Positions 46,435 through 59,800 of a DNA stretch of 64,000 nt are shown piece by piece. The position numbers and the translations under genes were made by a program. How positions within the stretch are numbered: position 1 is the stretch's first letter; each line of letters begins with the position of its first letter. Under the pieces are notes generated by a model. The model had not been told where the DNA came from and ran no database searches. It saw nothing but the letters and a program-made list of their open reading frames with translations. This DNA is from Lates calcarifer (lineage: Eukaryota > Chordata > Actinopteri > Centropomidae): contig NC_066848.1 in the NCBI RefSeq assembly GCF_001640805.2, positions 14,596,509 through 14,660,508 of the forward strand. The letters are read 5' to 3'.

Positions 46435-47985
46435 AAAAACAATATTCATACTGTGATTACACTCTCTGTGCACATACACACAGGCAAGCATGAATGCATG
46501 CATACATTTTAGCATTGCACACACACACACACACACTCTCTAGATGAGCTTACAATTAAATGTATATACTGATGAATTTGAATCTCTCAGTGTGGATAAC
46601 GGAAAAGCGTACATTGAAATGTGGTCATGTTCTTATGCTCTGTATTTCGTTGTAAGGCAAAGAAATAGGCTTAGCTGTTACGGGGAGATGAAATATCAAA
46701 TGTTTATTTGTTAAGTTCATAAGTGGAGTCTAGACACTCCTTTAATTTGTCAGATAAAGATTAATGTTCAGGGTGAGAAGTTGCAGATGTTGTCAGTGAG
46801 GAAAGGAATGGATCATGTATGAGGGATAGATTTATGCTGTGTTACTGTTGTTGCATGCTGTCTTAATGTTAACTTGTTACCATTGTTTGTTATTTCCCAG
46901 TGCCTTTTTTGTTGTTAAGGATTCTTTTGTTTGAGCTATGAAAATGCTACAAACCTAATTCAGGATGCATGTATAGAGTCAGTTGCTGATGCATTAACCG
47001 ACAGTTTCCTCAATAAACCATGTAAAACTGTAACAATCCTCCAGCAGAGTGATTAAAATGTCAGGGGAAAATCACTGTGTGTGTGTGGAAATCCTTACCA
47101 ATTAAATTTCCCATGTTTGTTTGTTTCCCCAACTTTCCCCATACTTGCATGTACAAATTTCAGCTATCTGTTCAGGACATGGCAGAAGAACTTATAAATG
47201 GGAAAAGTGTTTCTAGGTTGCGTAAAAGACTCATGACTTAAGTATATGACAGAAGTAAAAAGTGTCTTGCTAAAACTTTGCCCAAACAAAGACAGCCCTG
47301 AGTTTAATTTTATCACTCAGTTTGAATGTGAAACATTTTTGTGTCAGGCCAGGATTCTTTAACTTATGTAGGTAGCATTAAGTGTCTTTCAACTCTCTTC
47401 AGTACTACCAAAATACTCTGGGTCACAGTGTCCACCAAATGGCATACATGGCCAATATCTTTCCATTCAGTACAACCACAGAATCAGAACCACAGAGCCA
47501 CAGAAAGAGCTTCAATCACTGAAAAACACTTTATAATGCTTTGTTTATAATGCCATCACACTAAGGCCTTATGTGGCTGTAAGATTATCAAAGTGATGTT
47601 GAGCGGTTATTTGCTTATTCACTGTCTTGTCAAGAGTTAGATGATAATATTGATGACAGTCTCCCACAGTGTGTGTTTATTCAGTGTGGCACTGGAACCA
47701 GGAAGTTTGCTTATCTTATTATAAAGACTGGAAAAAAGTTAATCTGGCTCTGTCCACAGGTAAAGAAAATCCATTTACTAACACCAGGGCTCTGGGTGGC
47801 AGCCATCTGCCTTGACCGGTTGGGTCAAGGGGGCGTGGGGGTGGAGGTGTGGGATGAAGAGAGCAGGAGGAAATTAGTGATGGGAAAGGGGTGATATTAC
47901 TGTCTTCTGAAAAACTGGAGGAATCTTTTCCTGAGAGATTTTCTTTGAGAATGTCTTTGCACCTCTTCCATCATATTCCCCCCCA
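46435..47985. other. myoz1 3' UTR and spacer, copy 2
   Basis: Counterpart of 14203-15740, with AATAAA at 47012-47017 and a CA run near 46518-46535. No gene is recognised. Confidence 0.6.
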
Positions 47986-48567
47986 CTACTCATCAGTCCA
48001 TCTGTAGAGTTCTCTCTCTCTCGTTTGTCTCTCAGAGCCTGCTGGAAAACACTCAAGAGAATCCAGGAGGCCAGACTTTTCATGGCTCCACTGGAGTCAT
48101 TCTCTGTCCAGGTCTTCTTGTGCTTTTGCCAGAGTTGCTGTGAAGCTGGAGGATGCCTTGATTTGCTCCTCCAGGAGGTGAGACCTTTCCTTCTCCTACT
48201 CTGACCTCTTCTCCAGGTCCTGGAGAAGTTCTGCTTTTAGGGTGTAGGTTTCTTTCATTTGCTCCTCCACCAGGCGGGACCTTTCCTCCTCCCACTCTGA
48301 TGTCGTCTTGTCCAGCTCCTGGAGAGATGTAGCTTTGAGGGCAGATGTTTCCTGGATTTGGTCTGCGAGGAGATGGGACCTCTCACTCTCCCACTGGCAT
48401 CTGGAATTTTCCAGGTCATTTTTGACCTGGGCCAGTGTCTGTTTAATCATAGAGGTCTCCTCCTCCTGCCTGGCCAGGTTTCCTTCAAGCACCTTCTTTC
48501 TGTTTGTTTCCATTTTATATTTCAGACTGCATCCTTTTCTTTTTTCCCTTTGTGTATAGTTCAGCAA
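47986..48567 (-). pseudogene. Decaying coiled-coil repeat region, copy 2
   Basis: Counterpart of 15741-16400. The repeats and the three in-frame stops (48196-48198, 48097-48099 and 47986-47988) are the same. The upstream poly-G run is two bases longer than in copy 1 (15 against 13), so the frame enters from a different register and the open part starts at MLNYTQREKRK. Confidence 0.5.
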
Positions 48568-48627
48568 TAATCCCCCCCCCCCCCCCAGTCTCCTGACTGG
48601 CTTCTTTCACTACATGTCTGAGTTGTG

Positions 48628-49460
48628 TTAATCGCTCGACTTGCCACGGTAGTGTAAGTTTTTGTTGTCCTTTTGAGCCATAAGCTGATGAAGTGCTATC
48701 TTAGTCATTGCAGGCTCTGCTGTGGGAGTTTCTGCAGGTTGGATTTCAGTAGTTGTTTCAGGTTGTTTGAGTATACTTATCACAGGCTCTGCTCTCTGGG
48801 TCTCTGTGACTGGGACTTTGGTATTCCCTTCAGGCCGTTTAAGGATTCTTATCACAGGCTCTGTTTTTAGAGTCATGTCAGGCTGGACTGTGGTTGTTAA
48901 TGCAGCCTGTGCGTTGTTTTTTTGCGCAGACTGCTGAATGGACATGGCCTCTTCCAGAGGCACAACTGTCTGTGTTTTATTTTTCAGTCCATCAGTCGCA
49001 GTCATCTTATGAGGCTGAATCCTCTTGTTTTCTTGTCCCTCTCTTTTTGTCTGTTTAACTGTCTCTCTCTGGAGTGGAGGAAAGTCTCTCTCTTCCAGGT
49101 TGAGACAGGATCTTACTGGAATAATAACAATAAATATAGTAAACAGGTTGTACTCTTGTTGCTGGACAATAGAGGTAGAGATGACAAAAGTACAGTCAAG
49201 AAATGCATCTTAAAAGTAACTACAATTTTCAAATAAATGTAGCATAACAATAATAAAGAAGCACAAACTGAAAGTACTCAATTACAGAACTTACACTTCA
49301 CACGGTTCATCCAGTCGGTTTTCCTGGCATAAGCTAACGGGCCACTCCGACACAGGTGGGGCGATCGAGCTCTAAAAGGGCATTTGCCAAAGTAAAACAA
49401 GGAAAAAGAAGGAGAATTCAGTACCTTTGAATGATGGATACCGGAGTTTACTAGCGTCAT
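48628..49460 (-). CDS. Unknown three-exon gene with two ILKRP-like motifs, copy 2 (open throughout)
   Basis: The exons on the minus strand are 49425-49460, 49295-49371 and 48628-49111, with GT donors and AG acceptors, joining to 198 codons and a stop. The third exon has two possible acceptors four bases apart (ccagtaag), and only the downstream one keeps the frame. The protein is small, polar and probably disordered. It has an N-terminal LEERDFPPLQRE segment around residues 43-54. It then has two imperfect repeats, EPVIRILKRPEGN and EPVISILKQPETT (residues ~130-170), that resemble the ILKRP core of SUZ-type RNA-binding segments. That resemblance is a short-motif inference only. The stop is followed at once by the coiled-coil region in another frame. 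I do not recognise an orthologue; expression is unproven. Confidence 0.5.
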
Positions 49461-50972
49461 GCTGCTACGGTCCAAGCACCGTCAGACAGTGCAGTCTACA
49501 ATTTACAGCGACGCAATGACCACCAGCACAGTATTATTAGGTAACACAGCAACTTATTTAAATTATTAGCTCGCTTAGCTAACGTTAGCTTACTAACGTA
49601 GCTCGTGTTTTCAGGTAACCCATCAATGTGGGAATAAAAACAAATGGCCAATCGAGCACGGAAACGTGTACAAATACACCGACTTGTATTTAGTGATCTC
49701 GTTATGATCTCAAATGCCAAGATGATGCCAAGTATCGTTACCTGCTTTGGTCTTTACTTTTTACCCGTTTGCGGGGCATTGTTGCCAGATTTGACTGGTA
49801 AAAAGTTATTCGATTCGATACAATCGCCCCATTTTAAACCTAGATTTGTCAAGATTTTGGAAAATTAAGCACGCCGAATTCGTCATTAGCAGTTTATGTA
49901 TATTGTGCACCATTGGGTGAACTGACAGCTATCACTGAAACACTTTGATACTGAAGAAAACTTAAAATTGTAGTGAGTGTCAGGCAAGTTCCAGAGCAAT
50001 GGGGAGCGCCTTTTTTCTATGATTTCTTAGAACGTAACGTAATAAACGTAAATTTGCGATGAACTTCAGAATAATGATATACCCGAAAGAGTAAATCGTA
50101 TTGAATCCAACAACAGGTGTATTAGGTCTGTTGGGATTTAACTGAGCTAAGACTTCGCTTTTTGACAGAAAGTACTGCAGTCTGGCGCTTGAGGTTCTTG
50201 AAGAAGTCGACTGCTGCAGCTTCAACTGTTGACCTGTTCAACTCACACTGTAGCTAATTATTACCTCACCATGCAGATTAAACCCCTGGAATATAAACGT
50301 AAACCACTTCGATGATATAACAAGCAGCCAGAATAATAACAACCCCTCCAGGTCCATTTTTATCCGACCGATTCAAGAAAAAGTAGCCCCACTGGGCGGA
50401 AAACTACCAAACCTGGCAACACCATTGTCGGGCTATGTCATAGTCCGCAACGTCTGGGCGCAGTGTTACTTAGCAACGGCAGTGATTGCTGTTTGATAAC
50501 GGTTAGATATGTACTCAAGAAATTTTAGCTACTCCAGGTAGTACAGTGGAAATAATACACAATACATCGTAAAAGACTACATAATAATACATGACAACTA
50601 GTTTCTTTTGCGAGTCGCTACTTTTGTCAACAGCAGTGCACCATTTAACGGGTTATGACACGTGAAAGTGAATTTTGAATCCAGAATAAATGTGAAAAAG
50701 AATCAAACAGTATGATGCTACAGCACCATCAAAGAAATCCGTGTACAATTTGTTGTGTCTATGTCTGTGACAGTTTGAAAACTAGAGCTAAATAAGTAAT
50801 TTCAGTTTCACATTCATGTAATAGGCCTACATAATCAGATTTTAAGCAACTTGGCACTGTGTTAGTGCCAATTATTGCTTGTGAATTTGATTACCTGATT
50901 TAAGTGTGTGTGTGTGTGTGTGTTTCTCAATCCCTCTGTTTTAGGTGCTTTATAGCAAAGTGATTTTACCTG
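49461..50972. promoter_or_regulatory. CpG-rich divergent region, copy 2
   Basis: Counterpart of 17216-18736, nearly identical. The X-box-like GTTACTTAGCAAC is at 50465-50477. A GT microsatellite before the hhat exon (about 50904-50923) differs in structure from copy 1. Confidence 0.45.
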
Positions 50973-53900
50973 ATGACATCTAAATCAAAGACCCAGTTGA
51001 CACCCCTGCCATGGACAGAGATCCTTGCGTATTGGGTGCTGTCCTTTGGCTCACATCTCTATTCTTTCTACCAATTGCACAGGTTCTCAAAACGTAAGCT
51101 TGATGGACAGATATCAAATGTTGGTTTGGTGAACTGAGAAGAGACATTAAAGAATAATGAAGTTAATTCCTGTTTTGTATGTCAGAGCATGAAGCAGGAT
51201 TAGAGAGAGAATTCCAGTTGGAAAAGGGTCTTCTTGAGGGTTATAAAAGGGTAAGTAGAATATTTAAATTGCTGATTAAAAGCCTAGTCTGAACAAACAT
51301 TATGTTGTCAAGTTTGTTTTAAGTCCATAGTGCCCCTAATTTAAACTATTTTGTGTCACAGAAAAAAGCTAATTTCAGTTAAGTTTCAATTTCAGTTTTT
51401 AATGCCTTTATCTATTTGGTTGATACATAAAAATTAGGGCCTTAACACACCATTAAGCTCCTCTTTTCCCCAGGTCTCAGATGTGTTTTAAACTTAATCG
51501 TTTTTGTTAGGACCCATCAGACTTTGAGTGGAGTTTCTGGACTGAATGGGCTAAGAAGTCTTTGCTGTGGACCCTGACTGGTCATGGCATCATATCGAGA
51601 CTGACCAGCATCTTTTATCCCAAGGTAGGAAGCAGCTGCTACAGTGCTCTTAAAGGGATTCTAGAGCTATATTTCAATCCAACTCGTTTCATGTTTCTCC
51701 AACAGCTCAGGGTGCCAGTACTCACGATCTATGGCCTCTTAGCAGCCAGCAGCGTGTTGGGGGTTAAAGGTGTGAGTGTGTTGCTGGTACATCTGGGCCT
51801 GTCCTTTTCAGTGGCCCAGCTGAGAAAAACCACTTTATCATGGGCATGTAACCTGCTGCTGCTCTCCACACTTCACATCCAGCCACTTCAAGAGATCCAG
51901 GTGGGTGGTTTATCAACTGGATTACACTAGAGCTGGCTATAAAATCTTGGCTAGGATAGCTAGTTTTTCTTCAGCATCTGTAGGTATGCATTCAGTATGT
52001 GAATGTGGCTCTAAAACAGAAATCATGCAAAAAAACAAATCGCTTTCACTGCATCAGCAGTAAAACTCCACAAATTGCTCTAACAACTCTTATATTTCTA
52101 CTCTGATAAAATTGTTAAACCAAACGCAAACACTTCCTTACAAAGCCACCAATCTCATTTGTTGAAGATCTGCATCTCTCACACACTCAGTCAGCCCTAA
52201 AACAACACTTAACTTTAAACTATAAAGAAACTAGACTTACCTGTAGCTGCACACACAATATACACATGTAAAAAGTCCATTAATCTCCCACAAAACTCCA
52301 AAAGTTGTGAAAGGCAAGTCCTTGTCTCAATCTCCAGGCAGAACAGAAAACTGTGTACTAAGGGTACTGCATAGGTGATTGTTCTCCTCACCAGATTGGC
52401 TGTTCCTTAACAAGCTAATCGAGCTAATTGACTGCAGCCACTACTTGTACCATTCAGAGGAAGTGTCTGTGTCTTTAATGGCATCGTACAAATTTACAGT
52501 TTCTTTAATGTTGTGGTACTGAAAGTGAATTTTTAGAATTGCAGTTAAATCAGATTTTACCTTTTGATTATCACAAAATGTAATATCTGCAACAAACACA
52601 AGAGGGCGCAAGATACTAAAGGAATGTTAAAGCCTGCTCAGCTCCATAATTCTATATCTGTAAAAGCTGAGTGAATTTATTGAAAACATACACATCAAGC
52701 AGGTTATTTCTAGTATTTCCTGAGGTTTGGGAAGAGCTCAGTATCTTCTTACGAGAATGTGGAAATGGGAGAGGCAGTGGGAGACATGCTAGTAGTCCTC
52801 ATTCTCAAAGCGATAATGAAAGAATAACCACAGAATGGTGAGATTTAACTAAATTGCCTTTTATTCAATACACCACAATGAACGCAATGAATTAAAGACC
52901 AAAAAGATATTTAAATGATGTAAATAATATGAATAATATGATTTCAGGGTTAGTCATTATGGAAACTGGCTCTTAGTATTTCACTACTTTTAGCATAGTC
53001 AAATCTATCCACTAAAAACACCCTTTAACTGCACAGTATTTGACATATAAAGCATGGTTAGAGCGTGGAAACTATGCTCCAGTCACAGTTGTTAGAAATT
53101 TGAATTCAGAAAGTGAAACAGACCTGACAGACTTGTGCACGCTTCTAAAAAATTTCCCTCCCCTTCTCAGCCCCCCTTCACAAGTGCAATTGCATACAAT
53201 TGACTGATGTGTTCAAGCACAACTCTGAAAGCGATTACATTCCCAATGCTGTTAAGCAGACCTCATTAAATGTTGTCTTAAGCATATTTTTGTTAGTATC
53301 TTAAGCAGTCTTATGTCCAAAATATTCTATAATCTGCTTACTAGGTAAAGTGTGATTTTAAAAACATATCTAAATTTAGTGTCAAACTGTCACTATTTAT
53401 ATAAGGATTCCCCTGAAATGTGTTAAAAATAATTGGCCTTCCCACTGCATTTCAGAGAAGCTGGTATGAGACAGAGGAGGAGTACTATCTGCTGCTCTTC
53501 AGTGTTGCTGTCTGCGGTCTGCGCTTTATCAGCTTCAGCCTGGAGCACTGCTGGTGCCCTCCAGACCGTGGTGGAGTTGTGCCGCTCTGTTGGTTGTTTT
53601 CGTACACCTTTTATCATCCCTTTTTCTACAATGGACCCATTATCACATACAAAGACTACATTGAGCAGGTAAGAGAGCCATCAAAGGCAACTACTGAGGT
53701 AATCTGATTACTGCTCCTAAGTACGGGTGTATCTCAGGTCAGCTTTTTAAAAACATAGCAGATAACACATCAGTGGTGGGCTATTGACCAGCAGACAGTA
53801 ACTTGAAGTTAACAGTAACTAGTTCCTACATATTCATACAGTATGCGTTTGCTCTTTTATTACAATCCTGGTTTTTCTTCCTTCCACTTGCAGATGCGGA

Positions 53901-56834
53901 GGCCTGTCGAGGAGAGTGACAGGGACGGATCTGCTCTTAGTTACTTGGTGCTCAGATCAGGACGGATCCTACTGTGGTGGTGCATTGCAGAGTACATGAT
54001 CCATGTAATGTACATGCACTCCATCCAGTCTAATGAGACCTACTTACAAATTCTTCCTCCTTGGGCCTTGGGTAAGTCTTTATACTGTATATATTTTTGG
54101 CCTTCCATGCACAGTATAACATTGAGTTTCAGCTTTAATGTTTCCCTGCCGCTACACACACACACACACACTGTGTGTGTTTTCAAGATGCAGAATGAAA
54201 AAACATGTTACCCCCACAGGATTTTGCTGGTTTTAAAACTCCATCAGATATGCTGATTACTGATGTTTTCATTGCCCTCAATTCATTATCCATTTTTTTT
54301 TCAGTGTGATTTTGTTTGTATTTGACATATTCATTTTCACTTGGTGTATTAAGTTTTGGGCAGTATATATAGTTTATGCAAGTGGCTGCTGTGGTCTATA
54401 GATACTTGGGTATTTGTAGTAAAGTAAAAAAAAAAAAACTTGTCTTAATCATTAAATCATTCACAGGTGGTCTGGCCCTGGCCCTCGTCCAATTCTTCTA
54501 TGTGAAGTATCTGGTACTGTTTGGTCTTCCATCCATGCTGGCTACTTTGGATAAACTGGATCCCCCCAAGCTTCCTTCCTGTGTCAGCATCATGTACAGT
54601 TTCACAGGAATGTGGAGGTAAGATCATACCACCTCCATTTAACACCGCTGAAATTAATACAGCTCTATACTGGTTTCGCTGCCAGCATTCCTTAACATGT
54701 CAGTGACCGGAAAAGCTAGCAACCCCAGTATCCTCGAGGAAAAGGTGCATTTAATGTGAAGTACTTTAAGTGCTTGCTGTGCTTTGGCAATCAAATTCAG
54801 ACTGGGCACAGAGAAATGTCTCATCTTCTGTTATTACCGGCAATCAGAACAATAGGTCACCCCTGCCACCCTGAACATCATATCATTCTTTCAGGCTTGA
54901 GCTAAAATGATTTGGTCGTACAAATGGTGTTTTCACGGGCAAAATCTTTTCCTTTTTTCCCCCTCTAAACAGAAACAGGCTTGTAGCAGCGTTCCCAAGA
55001 CAATAAAGTAAATCATTAAACATAAAACATGTCTGCATCTTAAAGTCACCAAAAATAGAATGCAAATTACAACTGCATGTCAGTTTTAAATAAGATCTGA
55101 CAGTTCCCAGCTTATGAGCGTATTATACAGTCCAGCATGATAACATAAAACTGTTATGTTTAATCACACACACACACACTCACCTCATATTGAGTTATTT
55201 TTGTCTCACCCACCTCCACAAAAAGTGGACATTATGAAATTAAATGTCATGATGATTGCTACGTTTAGTAACCTCATTTAACACTTTCATTACAAAGCAA
55301 AGGACTATGCCTTGTTTATGCTGAAGGGGTCACAATTGCTCAAGTTAATGAACACACACATTGCAGTGTTTGTTACACAGGGATGAAGCAACTTCATCAG
55401 CAAGACTTCAAATATAGAAAAGGCCAAAGGCAACAAAGTTTCTGCCCGAATTTCAGGGCAGTCAAGAATGTGTAACTGTGAACATTTTGTGTTACAGTGC
55501 CATTTGTGTTTGCCATTTAGCTTCGAGGTCCTCCAGGATGCTCACCACTTCTGGATGAAGAAAAAGACTTTTGTTTCATATGCTGTAAAATATGCTGTAA
55601 TTCACACCAAGCTGCCAGTCTAATACAACAGTACTGCTAATAAATCCCACCTTCATGAAGTTAAAATGTTCTGTTTTGGTAGAAACTGTTTTGATTTAAC
55701 TCATGATCATTTTGGAGGCTGTGGTGCTGTTGAACTGTACTGTATTATACTGACAGGTGTTGCTTTTATTTTGTCTAGACCATTTCTATCAATGTGGGTA
55801 GGCCACATATCACAAGTGCCTCTTTGTGTGATGCAATACAGTTCAACAGCACCACAAACTGCAGCCTCAGAAATGATAATAATAATAAAGTTTATTTATA
55901 TGGCACTTTATAAAACTTCACAAAGAGCAGGCGTGAGGCAATAAAATAATTTAAATAAATAAAATAAAAAGTAAGGACAGTGAAAAATTTAGATCAGATA
56001 TTAAGAACAAACATCATAAATTTGAAATAACACCTCTCTAAAAACATTTCAACAACAACTGAACATTATAACTTTCATGAATGTAGGATTTATTGTAGGG
56101 CTGGGTTGACTGCATTAGTTTCAGCTAGATGTACCTAATAAACTGGCATGTGAGTGTATGAGTGGTTTAAACAGAGCAAACGTGCAATTAAATGCAAACC
56201 TCATAGTGTACAATAAAACTGTATGATTGAGCTGTAAAATTACCAGGGGGTGTTGTGTATCACTTTGTCACAGAATCAAAATCAGTTCCTGTTCCTAAAT
56301 GTAATTAACAATAAGGAAGTGCAGTCTTAATTTAGAGCACATAAAGTTGAGATGGACGTCTGTGCGTTTGGTTTAGCAATAAAAATGCACCGCCTGTAGA
56401 CCAGTTCGACCGATGTGCTGACACTGATGCACTCCAATCCAGCCTGTGTGTGCTGAGCTGGCCAATGTTGACAACATTGATGGAATGCATAAAGCTGTCG
56501 ACAGACATCACTGACCGAACAGCTCCAGTATATAGACGGGGGGCGGGGGGGGCTAATCTTCTTAATGACAAAGAACTTGCACAGAAAAACACATACATCC
56601 TATGATGACACAGTTTATATAAAACCCAGTGCTCAGGTGTTAGTGCTATATTATTATGTAAATCTGTGACTCAAATATTTTTTTTTTCACTCTCAGGCAC
56701 TTTGATGAGGGTCTGTATCGATGGCTCATCAGGTAAGAGGCACTTTATGAGCAGTGGACAGACTAATTCAGATGTTAATGCATACTAAAAATGTGAAATG
56801 TCATCTAAATCAAATAATAGCTCTCATATTAGAA

Positions 56835-56868
<34 letters not shown>

Positions 56869-59800
56869 GTTTTTATTCATTATAATATTTGAACTAGCAT
56901 GTGTTTAATCGTACTGTGTCTGTTATTTAAGAGCTTATTTCCTGTGAGGCATTGAGGTAGTCGGTTGAATATCCTTAGAAAAAAAAAAAGGTGCCATTCT
57001 CCAGCTGTGTGCCCGCATGTGTCATCATAATGGACAAGGATGCTGCATTTGCATGTAGGCTTTCTCATGATTATGAGGTTGCGTGTTGTTGGTGAGCAGT
57101 TCTTCTGTTGTGTTACTGCTCCTGCACCCTGGAGAAATGCCTCCTTGTTTAATATGTGCATATGTAATGGGAGCATTATGTGCCTGCTCACTTGTAGTTT
57201 GGACAACGCACATTATTAGTTTGTCTGCTTTTAATGATGCACACTTGGCTGAATGCAGCCTATTGAGAGTTTATGGTCCATTTGGTAGACGCGGTTTGCT
57301 ACATTAAGGCAACGCTACATTTGCACGGTTGTCAGAAATTACACTGATATTCTGTGAAAATGTTCCCTTGTCTTGGTTATTGTTTGCTAATTAGTGTCTG
57401 TGTTCACTGGTTGTTTTCTGTTGGTTGACATGTATGATGGTGCACGTGTACGTCAGCTTTTCAGATGTTAGGGATGAGTTTAGAATGAAATATGAAATAC
57501 CAGACTGTCTCTAACTGTCTCCCAATTAATTTGCGTAAGATCCCAGAATTTAAATTGCAAATGCAAGTTTCCATTTGAATCTGTGTCCATTGGAAATTGT
57601 TTTCTCCTGCTTAATGGCACCACTTGCAATTATCCTACTGCAGATGCAAAATGATACCCATGACACAATGCCCCGACGTTCCTTCTTGTGAAAAGTGCTT
57701 TTAAAGAGGTTTTAATGCAGTTCTGAAATTCTGCTGAAATTGTCTGAAGAGGGCTAGATGAGTGCGTAGGTGTTAAATGATGTGCTTTACATGACTCACT
57801 GACACCCCGTCTCCCTGGGCAGCTAAGTGGCTCATTCTTCGCCATTCCGTTACGCTCTCCCTGCCTGTACACCACGGTGTGTCTCAGGTTCTCTGTTTCA
57901 CACACATACACAGTTATCAGCCAACACAAAGAGCTGTTTACTGTCTGTTTGATGGAGTTAGTGCAGCTACATATGAGAAAGAGTGCCCAAATCCTGGGAA
58001 ATATTAGCTGTAAATAAGGAAGTGGGGGGCAATGGTTGGGTTGGGTAGAGGTTGGCATTCAGGTCTGGTTCTGACTGCACTTTGATCAAGTGAACTATCT
58101 ATAAGAGCTTAAGAATCAACACTAATAGTTGCTAGACTCTAATTCCTCTGTTAATTCCATAGTTAGTCTATAAAGCCTGTATGTTGCTTACTCCATCAGC
58201 TTGCAGTGTTCAGGTATTACATAACACACTGATAATTCAGGTCTTAATGTACATCTCAAAATTACCATATTTTGATTAACATCTGTTTCAAATCCATCTA
58301 CATCTAAATAATTCAAACAGATGGACGGATGCTGAGTATGTTTAGGTATTCAGTTTGCTCTGGCTCTAACACTGGTACCTCTCCATCTGTTTTTGCACCT
58401 ACTTTCATCCTCCAATATGGCCAAGCTGGCCACTCTATTTAAGGCTCAGAAAATGCTGGCTCATCTTTCAGGAACATTGATTAGCCACAGGGTGGCTGAG
58501 ATAATTAGTTCCTAGCTCAGCAACACTAGATAGAACATGTTGTTTGTTTCTAAGTGTTGGACTGATGTAGCATGTTGAGAATCTCGGTACCTCTGGGACA
58601 GATGAGGTTCTCAGAGTATCTGAGACCATTTTTCTTCATGATGTGACACATTTTTTTTTACAGATGAGAGGGATATTCTTCACATCAAGTGGGCTACTGC
58701 ATGAGTACACAGCTGTATGTCTCACTAAAACCTCTGTAAAATTACATGTGTTACGTTGTAGACATTAGTTGTTTGATAAATTTAAAAATAAATAAATTTT
58801 GCAATTTCATTTAACTCCCTGTCCTCAATTTCTAAGCAATTTCGTTGACATCCGGCCTTAGCCAACCAAAACAAGAAAGTGGGTTAAATGTTCCAGTCAC
58901 AGGAACCACTTTGGAATCATTAACCCAGCTGCAGCATTATTAACAACTTTACAGGACTGATGTTCCCTGGAGTGCCTCTATTTTTGCACTGGGCGTCAGA
59001 GCAACATTTATTTGATTAAAAATCAATGAACATGACAAAATCATTTCTGTGACAGGTTGTTCTTTGCAATTCATTTGTGCATTGTGGTGCCATTTTCAGT
59101 CCTCTTTTGTTTTACAGCTGCACTATTCTCTGACAGCAGTATATTCCTGTCCTACTAAGGAAAAATAATTAAATCATTAAATTATCTGTCTGTCCGTCTG
59201 TTATTACCACCTTTAGTTTACTGCTTTTTACTGACTTGGACAGGTTATAATCTCCTTGAAAACATTAAAACATTACATTTTTTCTAATCGCATTAAAGTT
59301 CTTATTTTTTCATGTTATGTGTTCATGTTTCAGGTATGTCTACGTGCCGTTGGGAGGCTCACGACACGGCCCTCTTTACAAAATATTATCCACTGGCCTT
59401 GCGTTTGGATTCGTCTGCCACTGGCATGGTGGCCATGACTACTTACAGTACTGGGCCCTAATGAACTGGGCTGGAGTTCTGGTGGAAAACGGGCTGAAGT
59501 CTCTCTTTGCGTCATCCTTTATTCACTCCATTGTTGTAAGTTGGAAATCCAAGCATTCCCTGGTTTTCCCATTGATTTGATGTTCAGTTAAGATGCGTGG
59601 ACATGACGAAATCTTTCCTGTAACCAGAAATAAAGGGGTCATATAATCTAATAGACAAGAGATAATAATGCTACAGTAGGTAAAGACAGGAGACAAACTG
59701 CTTGGATTCTGTCACATCTAACTCACAACATTAATGAGGGTGAAAAGTCTGTCTCCGGTAGATTCATCCAGGCTGTTCTTGCTTTATTGGCCTCTAGCCT

